NCBI GenBank assembly: GCA_943846595.1
Contig: OX044355.1
Location: 1,852,199-1,916,198 of the forward strand
Direction of reading: 5' to 3'
From: an uncultured Polaribacter sp.
Lineage (GTDB): Bacteria > Bacteroidota > Bacteroidia > Flavobacteriales > Flavobacteriaceae
DNA length: 64,000 bases
Shown piece by piece: positions 9,012 through 17,674 of the stretch (position 1 is its first letter; each line of letters starts with the position of its first letter). Position numbers and translations under genes: made by a program. The notes under the pieces are model-generated. The model saw nothing but the letters and a program-made list of their open reading frames with translations. It did no database searches and had not been told where the DNA came from.

Positions 9012-9136
9012 ATTTTTTACATTGATTTGCGTTTCTTAATTGTAACTTTTATTTGTTGACAATTATTGTAAACTAAATTGTTACTATCTTGTTAATAACC
9101 TCACAACTTCGAGTTTGATTTGTTATTTTTACACTA

Positions 9137-10219
9137 ATGAAAATTCAAAAAAAGCATCTTTTTTTTACTTTTTTATTGCCTGTACAGATTGTATTGGTGC
9201 AAATAGCTGGACAGTACCCTGCTTTTATTGAGCATTCTTATTCCAATGGCATCTACCCAATGATTGCGCGTCTTTTAAGATTTTTATTCGGTTGGATTCC
9301 TTTTTCTGTAGGCGATCTGCTGCTTGGTTTTCTTGTGTTTGCATTGCTCCGATTTGTCTATCGACTGTGCAAGTCACGATTTCAAGATTGGATAGCAAAA
9401 TTAGTCCATTTAACAGCAATTTTATCTGGGATTTATTGTTGTTTTTACCTCTTTTGGGGATTGAACTATTACCGTGCACCACTAAATGAAACCCTAGGCT
9501 ACGAGCAAAAGGAATATACTACGAGTCAATTAGTAAACACTACCTACTATGTCGTAGAACAGTTGAATTTTTATCAGCAAAATATTACCAACTACGATAG
9601 CATACAAGTTGAAAATCCCTATTCTGAAAAGAAAATGTATCAAATGGCGGTTGTGGGGTATCAAAATTTAGCGCAAGATTTTCCAATGTTTGCCTATGAA
9701 TCTCCATCGGTGAAGAGCTCTTTAATGAGTTTACTACAAACCTACAATGGGACTTCTGGCTATTTCAATCCACTCACTGGGGAAGCGCAAGTAAATGATC
9801 GAATTCCAAAAACAGGTTATCCTACCACTACCTGTCATGAAATGGCGCATCAGATTGGATTTGCCGCAGAAAATGAAGCCAATTTCGTGGGCTTCTTAGC
9901 AGCAAATTATACCGACGATTTGTATTTTAAGTATGCAAGTTATAGAATGGCTTTCGGGTATTTAATTCGTGAAGTGCGAAAAAGAGATCGCCAAGCTTAC
10001 GCAGAAATTTGGAAAAAAACTCACAAAGGCATTCTTAAGGATTTTAAAAACAGTGCCGCGTTCTGGGAATCCCATAAAAATCCTTTTGAACCTTTGGTGA
10101 AAAAAGGGTACAATGCCTATTTAAAAGCCAATAAGCAAGACAAAGGAACTGCTTCATACAATTATGTGGTGGATTTATTGATTTCTTATTTTGAAGAAAA
10201 GGGCACTAATTTTTCTTAA
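9137..10219 (+). CDS. DUF3810 family membrane protein with HExxH motif
   Basis: 360 residues. There are three hydrophobic segments at about residues 8-24, 58-77 and 92-108, followed by a large domain outside or inside the membrane. The domain contains HEMAH at residues 234-238 and AENEANF about seven residues later (candidate third ligand Glu), a gluzincin-type zinc protease arrangement. This matches the DUF3810 family of Bacteroidota and Firmicutes, whose substrate is unknown. It is followed by the amidohydrolase genes on the same strand, but a separate promoter starts those. Protease activity is inferred from the motif only. Confidence 0.8.
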   Translation: MKIQKKHLFFTFLLPVQIVLVQIAGQYPAFIEHSYSNGIYPMIARLLRFLFGWIPFSVGDLLLGFLVFALLRFVYRLCKSRFQDWIAKLVHLTAILSGIYCCFYLFWGLNYYRAPLNETLGYEQKEYTTSQLVNTTYYVVEQLNFYQQNITNYDSIQVENPYSEKKMYQMAVVGYQNLAQDFPMFAYESPSVKSSLMSLLQTYNGTSGYFNPLTGEAQVNDRIPKTGYPTTTCHEMAHQIGFAAENEANFVGFLAANYTDDLYFKYASYRMAFGYLIREVRKRDRQAYAEIWKKTHKGILKDFKNSAAFWESHKNPFEPLVKKGYNAYLKANKQDKGTASYNYVVDLLISYFEEKGTNFS

Positions 10220-10223
10220 AATT

Positions 10224-10251
10224 TTGTTAAAAAAAATCATTTTTACCTTTG
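10224..10251 (+). promoter_or_regulatory. Promoter of the amidohydrolase pair
   Basis: TTG (10224-10226), 17-base spacer, TACCTTTG (10244-10251): a full match to the Bacteroidota TTG / TAnnTTTG consensus. It predicts a 5' leader of roughly 50 bases before the ATG at 10306. Confidence 0.6.
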
Positions 10252-10305
10252 CTGGCTTACTTCTGATTAAATTGACGGTCGAAGCTTAAAAATCAATTCA
10301 AACTT

Positions 10306-13257
10306 ATGAGAAAACTACTCTTATTATGCTCCCTGCTGTTGGTAATGTCTGCCAATGCGCAGGATTATTTTCCTACAAATACGGGCGTAAAAACTACCAA
10401 AAACACTGTCGTTGCTTTCCAAAATGCAACGATCTATGTAACTCCACAAAAAAAAATTAAAAAAGGAACCCTCCTTATTAAAGACGGTAAAGTGGTAGCT
10501 GTTGGAAAAAAAATACAAATTCCAACTGGAACTAAAATCATCGATGTAAAAGGAAACACCATCTATCCATCCTTTATAGATATGTATGCCGATTTTGGAA
10601 TCTCAAAACCAAAAAGGGAGCGTTCCAACAACAGAACACCACAATATGATGCAAGCAGAGATGGGTATTACTGGAACGATCATATACGGCCAGAAACCAA
10701 TGCAGTCCAAGCTTTTAAATTTGATGCTAAAAAAGCAAAGGATTATTTAAAGGCAGGTTTTGGTGTGGTAAATACGCACTTGCAAGATGGAATCATTCGT
10801 GGAAATGGAATGCTAGTGGCATTAAATCCAAATGCTTCGGATGCCTACCGAATTTTAGAAAATAGGTCTGCACAGTATTTATCATTTACAAAAAGTTTGC
10901 AATCGCGTCAGTCCTACCCTACCTCTAGAATGGGTGCAATGGCATTATTGCGTCAGACCTATTTGGATGCAGATTGGTATGCCAAGGGCCATGCAAAAAA
11001 TAAAGATGCCTCTTTAGCAGCATTGAATAAAAACAAAAATTTAGTTCAAATATTTGAAGCCGGAAATCACTTAGACGCTTTAAGAGCCGATAAAGTGGGC
11101 GATGAATTTGGGATCCAATACACGATTGTGGGTGGTGGTGACGAATTTGAACGGATTGCTGACATTCAAAAAACGAATGCCGATTTTATCATTCCCATCA
11201 ACTTTAGAAAACCGTATGATGTAAGCAATCCAAATATTTCTAAAAACATTCCCTTAAGCGATTTGCGTAAATGGAACCAAGAACCTACAAACTTGGCAGT
11301 TTTAGATAAGAACGATGTCAACTTTGCACTTACAATGCACAGCTTAAAGTCCAAGGATGCTTTTCACAAAAACTTGCAAAAGGCCATTGAACTTGGTTTT
11401 AGCAAAGAAAGCGCTCTGGCAGCTTTGACCACAAATCCAGCAAAAATGTTGGGAAGCACCAATATTGGAAACTTACAACCTGGAAGTCATGCGAACTTTA
11501 TCATTACCTCTGGAGATATTTTTGATGCCAAAACAACCCTTTATGAAAACTGGGTTCAGGGCGCTAAAAATGTAATCAACGACCGACACATTAAAGATCT
11601 TACAGGGAGTTATAACTTGGCTTTAAACGATGTCAACTACACGCTTACTATCTCTGGTAAAGGGGCCAAACAAACCGCTACTGTTAAATTGGGTGATCAA
11701 AAGGTGAAATCTAAATTTTCATTCAAAGATAACTGGATTCATATTACACTGAACGAAACCAATGGATATGCTCGATTGGTTGGACAAACGATAAACACTT
11801 CCAATGCCATGCAAGGGACTGCCTATGACGATGCAGGCAATGAAACTTCATGGGCTGCAGCAAAACAGGTAAAAAAAGATAAAAAGGCAAAAAAAGACAA
11901 AAAGAAGCAAAAAAAGGATTTAAAACCCTTTCCAGTAAGCTATCCAAATGTTGGCTTCGGGAATTATGAGATCCCAAATCAAGAAACAATCTTAATCAAA
12001 AATGCCACAGTTTGGACCTCTGAAGCTGCAGGGAATTTAGAAAATACTGATGTACTAATCAGCAAAGGAAAAATTGAAAAAATCGGTAAAAACCTTTCCG
12101 CCAGGGCTGCGAGAGTCATTGACGGAACTGGGAAACATTTAACAGCTGGAATTATCGATGAACATTCACACATTGCAACGTCTGCCGTAAATGAATCGGG
12201 CCATAACTCTACCGCAGAAGTAACCATCGAAGATGTTGTCAATCCGAATGACATGAACATCTACAGAAACTTAGCAGGTGGTGTTACCACCATTCAAATT
12301 TTACATGGCTCTGCAAACCCAATTGGAGGAAGATCTGCCATTATCAAACTAAAATGGGGAGAGAATGCTGCAGGAATGTTGCTTAAAAACTCTCCAAAAT
12401 ACATCAAGTTTGCCTTGGGTGAAAATGTAAAGCAGTCCAACTGGGGAGCCTCCAACACCATTCGTTTTCCTCAAACAAGAATGGGAACCGAACAAGTATT
12501 TATCGATTATTTTCAGAGAGCAAAAGAATATGATGCCTTGAAGAAAAGCGGGAATCCATATCGAAAGGACATGGAATTGGAAACCTTGGCCGAAATCATC
12601 AACAAAGAACGTTTCATTTCGTGTCATTCTTATGTACAGTCAGAAATTAACATGTTGATGAAGGTCGCAGAAAAATTCGATTTTAACATTAATACCTTCA
12701 CACATATTTTGGAAGGTTATAAAGTAGCTGATAAAATGAAAGCACACGGTGTTGGCGCCTCCACCTTCTCAGATTGGTGGGCCTACAAGTATGAAGTATT
12801 GGATGCCATTCCATACAATGCAGTAATTATGGCAAATCAGGGCATTACTGTAGCGATCAACTCCGATGATAGAGAAATGTCGAGAAGATTGAATCAAGAA
12901 GCTGCAAAAACCATTAAATACGGAGGCATGTCTGAATTGGAAGCCTGGAAAATGGTGACGATTAATCCTGCAAAACTATTGCATTTAGACAGCAGAACTG
13001 GTAGTATAAAAATTGGTAAAGATGCGGATGTCGTTCTTTGGAATCATAATCCTTTGTCTATTTATGCGAAAGCTGAAAAAACCATTATTGATGGGGCTAT
13101 TTATTTTGACATGGAGTCCGACTTGAAAAAAAGAAAAGCCATTCAAACTGAAAAAAGCAAATTGATAAAGATGATGTTGGATGCAAAAATGGGCGGTGGA
13201 GCAACTCAAATGCCAAAGAAAAAAAGAAATAGGAACTTCCACTGTGACTCTGAATAA
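10306..13257 (+). CDS. Exported double-module amidohydrolase family protein
   Basis: 983 residues with signal peptide MRKLLLLCSLLLVMSANAQ, so exported. Two amidohydrolase (metal-dependent hydrolase, imidazolonepropionase-like) modules are joined by a lysine-rich linker at about residues 521-541. The first module has the usual beta-sandwich start (VVAVGKKIQIPTGTKIIDV) but reads PSFIDMYADFG at residues 88-98 where active members have an HxH pair, so it is probably not catalytic. The second has the intact motif IIDEHSH (H620, H622), plus CHSYVQSE, FTHILEG and INSDDREMS, which can supply the remaining ligands. Substrate unknown; the related imidazolonepropionase/dipeptidase-like members cleave cyclic amides or peptides. 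It is followed 19 bases on by a single-module homologue, probably one operon. Confidence 0.85.
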   Translation: MRKLLLLCSLLLVMSANAQDYFPTNTGVKTTKNTVVAFQNATIYVTPQKKIKKGTLLIKDGKVVAVGKKIQIPTGTKIIDVKGNTIYPSFIDMYADFGISKPKRERSNNRTPQYDASRDGYYWNDHIRPETNAVQAFKFDAKKAKDYLKAGFGVVNTHLQDGIIRGNGMLVALNPNASDAYRILENRSAQYLSFTKSLQSRQSYPTSRMGAMALLRQTYLDADWYAKGHAKNKDASLAALNKNKNLVQIFEAGNHLDALRADKVGDEFGIQYTIVGGGDEFERIADIQKTNADFIIPINFRKPYDVSNPNISKNIPLSDLRKWNQEPTNLAVLDKNDVNFALTMHSLKSKDAFHKNLQKAIELGFSKESALAALTTNPAKMLGSTNIGNLQPGSHANFIITSGDIFDAKTTLYENWVQGAKNVINDRHIKDLTGSYNLALNDVNYTLTISGKGAKQTATVKLGDQKVKSKFSFKDNWIHITLNETNGYARLVGQTINTSNAMQGTAYDDAGNETSWAAAKQVKKDKKAKKDKKKQKKDLKPFPVSYPNVGFGNYEIPNQETILIKNATVWTSEAAGNLENTDVLISKGKIEKIGKNLSARAARVIDGTGKHLTAGIIDEHSHIATSAVNESGHNSTAEVTIEDVVNPNDMNIYRNLAGGVTTIQILHGSANPIGGRSAIIKLKWGENAAGMLLKNSPKYIKFALGENVKQSNWGASNTIRFPQTRMGTEQVFIDYFQRAKEYDALKKSGNPYRKDMELETLAEIINKERFISCHSYVQSEINMLMKVAEKFDFNINTFTHILEGYKVADKMKAHGVGASTFSDWWAYKYEVLDAIPYNAVIMANQGITVAINSDDREMSRRLNQEAAKTIKYGGMSELEAWKMVTINPAKLLHLDSRTGSIKIGKDADVVLWNHNPLSIYAKAEKTIIDGAIYFDMESDLKKRKAIQTEKSKLIKMMLDAKMGGGATQMPKKKRNRNFHCDSE

Positions 13258-13276
13258 GCACTTAAAAACAAACAAA

Positions 13277-14575
13277 ATGAAAAATATATTTATATACAGT
13301 TTGCTCTCTTTCTTATGGATAGGAAATCTAGTGGCACAACAAACACCTGCAGTAAAACAAACACAAGCCTATTCCATTGAAGGCGCAACGGCACACTTGG
13401 GTACCGGTGAAGTTATTGAAAATTCGTTATTGATATTCAATAACGGTAAAATTACTTTTGTTGGAAAGGCGACTGCAAAAATAGCACGGCAAGGCACTCG
13501 AATAGATGCTACAGGAAAACATGTGTATCCTGGATTTATTGCAGCAAATGCTTCTTTAGGTTTGGTAGAAATTGATGCTGTTAGAGCAACGGATGATGAG
13601 GATGAAGTAGGCTCGATGCTGCCACACATTCGTAGTTTAATTGCCTACAATGCAGAAAGTAAAGTGGTTGAATCAATGCGCCCGAATGGTGTATTGATGG
13701 GGCAAATAACCCCTAGAGGTGGTACCATATCGGGCACATCCTCTGTTGTACAATTTGATGCTTGGAACTGGGAAGATGCTGCGATTAAAAAAGATGATGC
13801 CATTCATATCAATTGGCCTGGAAGTTTAACACGAGGACGTTGGTGGATGGGAGAAGATCCAGCCTTAAAATTAGATCCAAAGTATGGAGAGAACGTTCAG
13901 AAAATAGTTACTTATTTTGCAGATGCGAAAAGATATTTATCCAGCAATCAAAAAGTAGAAAACATTCCATTTTCTGCTACAAAGGGATTGTTCAACGGCA
14001 GTCAAAAGCTCTTTATTCATGCCAATGGTGAAAAAGAAATTACAGATGCGGTTACAAAAATGAAAGTAATTGGCATCAATAACCTAGTATTGGTGCATGG
14101 AAAAGGAGCTGAAAATGTTGCTAATTTATTACTTAAAAACAACATTCCTGTGGTTATAGAACGTTCGCATAGAATTCCTGAAGGTGAAGATGATGATTTC
14201 GATCTATCCTATAGAAAAGCCAAAATTTTAATGGACAAAGGAATTACGGTTGGAATTGGAATGGAAGGACAAATGGAACGAATGAATACGCGAAACTTAC
14301 CTTTTTATGCGGGTACTTATGCTGCATACGGCGTCGGAAAAGAAGACGCATTAAAAATGATTACATCTAACAATGCTAAAATACTAGGTATTGACAGTTT
14401 TGTAGGTTCATTAGAAGTAGGCAAAGATGCAACCCTATTTATTTCTGAAGGAGATGCCCTAGAAATGAAAGGGAATATTTTAACCGATGCATTCATTCAA
14501 GGAAGAAAAATTAGTTTAGAAACACACCAAACCAAACTTTGGAAGCGCTATACCAACAAATACAAAACAAACTAA
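13277..14575 (+). CDS. Exported single-module amidohydrolase homologue, metal motif lost
   Basis: Start chosen at the ATG at 13277 (432 residues) because it begins with a signal peptide, MKNIFIYSLLSFLWIGNLVA; a longer open frame overlaps the previous gene. The amidohydrolase beta-sandwich start (LIFNNGKITFVG) and the C-terminal NAKILGIDSFVGSLEVGKDA segment are clear. The metal site reads PGFIAANASLG (residues 86-96) with Asn and Ser in place of the two His, so hydrolase activity is doubtful. It lies 19 bases after the double-module protein and before a strong terminator, which suggests the two proteins are made together, perhaps as partners. Confidence 0.83.
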   Translation: MKNIFIYSLLSFLWIGNLVAQQTPAVKQTQAYSIEGATAHLGTGEVIENSLLIFNNGKITFVGKATAKIARQGTRIDATGKHVYPGFIAANASLGLVEIDAVRATDDEDEVGSMLPHIRSLIAYNAESKVVESMRPNGVLMGQITPRGGTISGTSSVVQFDAWNWEDAAIKKDDAIHINWPGSLTRGRWWMGEDPALKLDPKYGENVQKIVTYFADAKRYLSSNQKVENIPFSATKGLFNGSQKLFIHANGEKEITDAVTKMKVIGINNLVLVHGKGAENVANLLLKNNIPVVIERSHRIPEGEDDDFDLSYRKAKILMDKGITVGIGMEGQMERMNTRNLPFYAGTYAAYGVGKEDALKMITSNNAKILGIDSFVGSLEVGKDATLFISEGDALEMKGNILTDAFIQGRKISLETHQTKLWKRYTNKYKTN

Positions 14576-14592
14576 AAAAATGGAACAACCAT

Positions 14593-14622
14593 AAAAGACT
14601 CGCTTAAGCGGGTCTTTTTTTT
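14593..14622 (+). terminator. Terminator of the amidohydrolase operon
   Basis: A 13-base-pair stem (AAAAGACTCGCTT paired with AAGCGGGTCTTTT, one G-T wobble) with minimal loop, followed by a T run. Classic Rho-independent terminator 18 bases after the stop. Confidence 0.85.
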
Positions 14623-14707
14623 GGAATATAAATTGAAACTAAAAAAGAAGATTCTAGCAGAATATTAATTCTTAAAAATTAGTCTTTACACACAACATTC
14701 AATTGGG

Positions 14708-14715
14708 TATCTTTG
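14708..14715 (+). promoter_or_regulatory. Candidate -7 promoter element of the TrmH-family gene
   Basis: TATCTTTG matches TAnnTTTG and is 5 bases before the ATG at 14721. It decides the start: the upstream in-frame start at 14703 would lie before the promoter. Confidence 0.5.
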
Positions 14716-14720
14716 CAATA

Positions 14721-15515
14721 ATGAAAGCCATAACAAGCATACAGAACCCCTATATAAAGAACCTTCTTAAGTTACAAGAAAAAGCGAGGGAACGAAAAAA
14801 ACAAGGACTCTTTTTAATAGAAGGAAAACGCGAAATTTCTTTAGCAATAAAAGGCAATTACGCTTTTGATACTGTATTGTACAATTCAGATTTTGTTTCA
14901 GAAAATGACATTTTACATTTGTTTAATGAAAACATCCATCGGATAGAAGTTTCCAAAGAGGTCTATCAAAAACTAGCTTACAGAGATGCAACAGAGGGAA
15001 TTATAGCCGTTGCTAAAACTAAAGATTTCTCTTTAAAAAACATTCAATTTAAAAGCAATACGCCACTTATTTTAGTAGCAGAAGCTCCAGAAAAACCAGG
15101 CAATATTGGCGCCTTATTAAGAACAGCAGATGCTGCAAACATAGACGCAGTTATCATTGCAAACCCCAAAACCGATGTATACAATGCAAACATTATTAGA
15201 TCCAGCGTTGGCTGTATTTTTACAAATCAGATTGGAACGGGTACATCTCAAGAAATTATTGATTTTCTAACAACGCATCAAGTATCATTGTATGCTACAA
15301 CGTTACAAAATTCGAACGAATACCACAAAGAAGACTACACCAAAGCAACGGCCATCATTGTTGGTACAGAAGCCAGTGGATTAACAGAGGTTTGGCGAAA
15401 AAAAGCCACCCAAAACATTAACATACCCATGCAAGGGCAAATAGATTCAATGAATGTATCTGTAGCCGCAGCTATTGTTTTATTTGAAGCAAAAAGACAA
15501 CGAAATTTTAATTAA
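14721..15515 (+). CDS. TrmH/SpoU-family RNA 2'-O-methyltransferase
   Basis: SAM-dependent 2'-O-ribose methylation of rRNA or tRNA. 264 residues from the ATG chosen. The N-terminal substrate-binding domain (KNLLKLQEKARERKKQGLFLIEG) is followed by the SPOUT knot with motif 1 NIGALLRTADAANIDAVI, motif 2 IVGTEASGLTEVW and motif 3 IPMQGQIDSMNVSVAAAI, all well conserved. The exact nucleotide target cannot be read from the sequence. The stop is one base before the start of the glucokinase gene, so the two are probably co-transcribed. Confidence 0.9.
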   Translation: MKAITSIQNPYIKNLLKLQEKARERKKQGLFLIEGKREISLAIKGNYAFDTVLYNSDFVSENDILHLFNENIHRIEVSKEVYQKLAYRDATEGIIAVAKTKDFSLKNIQFKSNTPLILVAEAPEKPGNIGALLRTADAANIDAVIIANPKTDVYNANIIRSSVGCIFTNQIGTGTSQEIIDFLTTHQVSLYATTLQNSNEYHKEDYTKATAIIVGTEASGLTEVWRKKATQNINIPMQGQIDSMNVSVAAAIVLFEAKRQRNFN

Positions 15516-15516
15516 T

Positions 15517-16272
15517 ATGAACGTTTTAGGAATAGATATTGGAGGAACAGGAATAAAAGCAGCAATTGTAAACACAAAAACTGGGGAATTAGTTTCGGAG
15601 AGACATCGAATCAGCACACCAAAACCTGCTACTCCAGAAGCAGTCGCAACTATCGTAAAGGAAATGGTTGCACATTTTGATTGGAGTGGAATTGTTGGCT
15701 GCTGTTTTCCAACCATTGTCGTTGATGGGCAATGCAAACACAAAGGAAATCTAAGTGAAGAATGGGTAAATGTTAGCATAGACCATCTTTTTAAAACAAC
15801 TTGTGATGGATTGCTTTTTTATGTGAGTAACGATGCCGATTTAGCGGGTTTGGCTGAAGTAAGTTTAGGAGCTGGAAAAGAAGTGAAAGGAAAAATATTT
15901 GTAATTACAATTGGTACAGGTATTGGCTCTGGACTATTTTACAATGGAAAATTGATTCCGAATGTAGAGTTGGGAAGAATCTATCATACTAATGGGGAAA
16001 TCATTGAAAAACATGTTGCTGATTCTGCAAGAAAAAGAGACGACTTATCCTTAGAGCAATGGGCAAAAAGATTTGATCTTTTTTTACAACATGTCAAAAC
16101 ACTACATACTCCAAAAATGTATATTTTAGGAGGTGGAATTAGCAAAAAATTTAAAAAATTTAAAAAATTTTTAACAATAGACATCCCTGTAAAGCCAGCA
16201 AAATTTAGAAACAATGCAGGCATTATTGGCGCAGCTTTGTATGCGATAAAGAAAAATGAAACAGTAGGATGA
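15517..16272 (+). CDS. ppgK: Polyphosphate glucokinase (ROK family)
   Basis: Phosphorylates glucose with polyphosphate (and often ATP) as donor. 251 residues from the ATG at 15517. The sugar-kinase phosphate loop GIDIGGTGIKAAIVN is at residues 4-18, followed by TPKPATPEAVATIVKEM and FDWSGIVGCCFPTIV, which match the actinobacterial PpgK pattern well, then ITIGTGIGSGLFYNG. Near residue 210 a run of FKK repeats is encoded by an almost pure tandem A/T repeat (16146-16172). It starts one base after the methyltransferase stop. A plain ATP glucokinase of the ROK family is the alternative, but the length and N-terminal half favour PpgK. Confidence 0.82.
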   Translation: MNVLGIDIGGTGIKAAIVNTKTGELVSERHRISTPKPATPEAVATIVKEMVAHFDWSGIVGCCFPTIVVDGQCKHKGNLSEEWVNVSIDHLFKTTCDGLLFYVSNDADLAGLAEVSLGAGKEVKGKIFVITIGTGIGSGLFYNGKLIPNVELGRIYHTNGEIIEKHVADSARKRDDLSLEQWAKRFDLFLQHVKTLHTPKMYILGGGISKKFKKFKKFLTIDIPVKPAKFRNNAGIIGAALYAIKKNETVG

Positions 16273-16380
16273 TCAAAAATTTCATGTGCTTTTGTACATT
16301 CAATTTATTACTCAGGAGGTATCAGAAATGGTAGATTAAAGACATTGTAAGAGATTACAATCATAACTGTAAAAAATAAT

Positions 16381-17616
16381 ATGACTGCAACCACACTTTT
16401 TTATCTATTAATTTCAATAATCGTCATCAGTTTTATCATTGATACTATATTAAGTGCTTTAAATGCAAAACATTACAACGATAAAATCCCTTTTGGGTTG
16501 TTGGATGTTTATGATGAAAAAGAATATCAAAAATCACAAGCATACAAGAAAAAAAATGCCCAGTTTTCGAAGATCACTTCCTTATTTTCAATAACACTCA
16601 CCCTCTTTTTCTTCTTTTTAGATGGCTTTAAATATGTAGATGATTATGCACGAAATTTTACAGAAAACCCAATTCTCGTTGCTTTAATATTCTTTGGTAT
16701 TATTCTGATTGGTTCTGATTTATTAACAACCCCTTTTTCCTATTACAAGACCTTTGTTATAGAAGAAAGCTTCGGTTTTAACAAATCGACAAAAGCCTTA
16801 TTTTGGATAGATAAGATAAAAGGGCTGCTAGTATCTTCGTTTCTAGGAGGTGGAATTTTAGCATTAATTATTGAGTTCTATCAAATTTTTGGAGAAAATT
16901 TCTGGGTGTATGCCTGGATTTTAATTGCACTATTCACAGTATTTATGAATCTCTTTTATGCGAAATTAATTGTACCGCTATTCAACAAACAAACCCCTTT
17001 AGAAAATGGAGAATTAAAAACTGCAATCGAAGCATACGCGAACAAAGTTGGTTTTACCTTGGATGCAATTTTTGTAATCGATGGATCGAAGCGGTCTACA
17101 AAGGCAAATGCTTATTTTTCTGGTTTAGGTTCTCAAAAAAGAATTACGCTTTTTGATACTTTAATCAATGACTTGGAAATTCCAGAAATTGTGGCGGTTT
17201 TAGCACATGAAGTTGGTCATTATAAGAAAAAACACAATCTCTTTAATTTATTTACTTCGCTCCTAGTTACTGGTTTTATGCTATTTCTTTTATCATTATT
17301 TATCAATATGCCCCTCTTTTCAAAAGCATTAGGAGTTGCAGTACCAAGTTTTCATATTGGTTTAATTGCCTTTGGAATTTTATATACACCCATCTCAGAG
17401 ATTACAGGAATATTGATGAATTACGTATCACGTATTTTTGAGTATCAAGCAGATAATTATGCTAAGGAAACCTATGCTGCAATCCCTTTAATTTGTGCAC
17501 TTAAGAAACTATCTAAAAACAGTTTGAGCAACTTAACGCCCCATCCTGCATATGTATATACGCAGTACTCCCACCCAACATTATTCGAAAGAATCCGAAA
17601 TTTAAAAAAGGAATAG
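16381..17616 (+). CDS. M48 (Ste24/CAAX-like) membrane metallopeptidase
   Basis: 411-residue integral membrane zinc protease. Several hydrophobic segments (about residues 4-22, 65-80, 97-114, 150-190, 295-335) surround the catalytic HEVGH at residues 276-280; the third zinc ligand is the Glu of FEYQADNYAKE near residue 354. The arrangement and length match the Ste24p/CAAX prenyl protease 1 family rather than the shorter HtpX. In bacteria, which lack prenylated proteins, the role is probably membrane protein quality control. The gene has a 108-base gap from ppgK and lies in a long plus-strand run. Confidence 0.9.
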   Translation: MTATTLFYLLISIIVISFIIDTILSALNAKHYNDKIPFGLLDVYDEKEYQKSQAYKKKNAQFSKITSLFSITLTLFFFFLDGFKYVDDYARNFTENPILVALIFFGIILIGSDLLTTPFSYYKTFVIEESFGFNKSTKALFWIDKIKGLLVSSFLGGGILALIIEFYQIFGENFWVYAWILIALFTVFMNLFYAKLIVPLFNKQTPLENGELKTAIEAYANKVGFTLDAIFVIDGSKRSTKANAYFSGLGSQKRITLFDTLINDLEIPEIVAVLAHEVGHYKKKHNLFNLFTSLLVTGFMLFLLSLFINMPLFSKALGVAVPSFHIGLIAFGILYTPISEITGILMNYVSRIFEYQADNYAKETYAAIPLICALKKLSKNSLSNLTPHPAYVYTQYSHPTLFERIRNLKKE

Positions 17617-17674
17617 TTGCTTATGTAATTTCTTTGCCTTAAATTCACTTTGGATTGAAATGCTCCAAACGTAA

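Noticed and set aside
11866..11925. A-rich near-repeat in the amidohydrolase gene
   Set aside because: It simply codes the lysine-rich linker between modules and keeps the frame; not a DNA repeat element.
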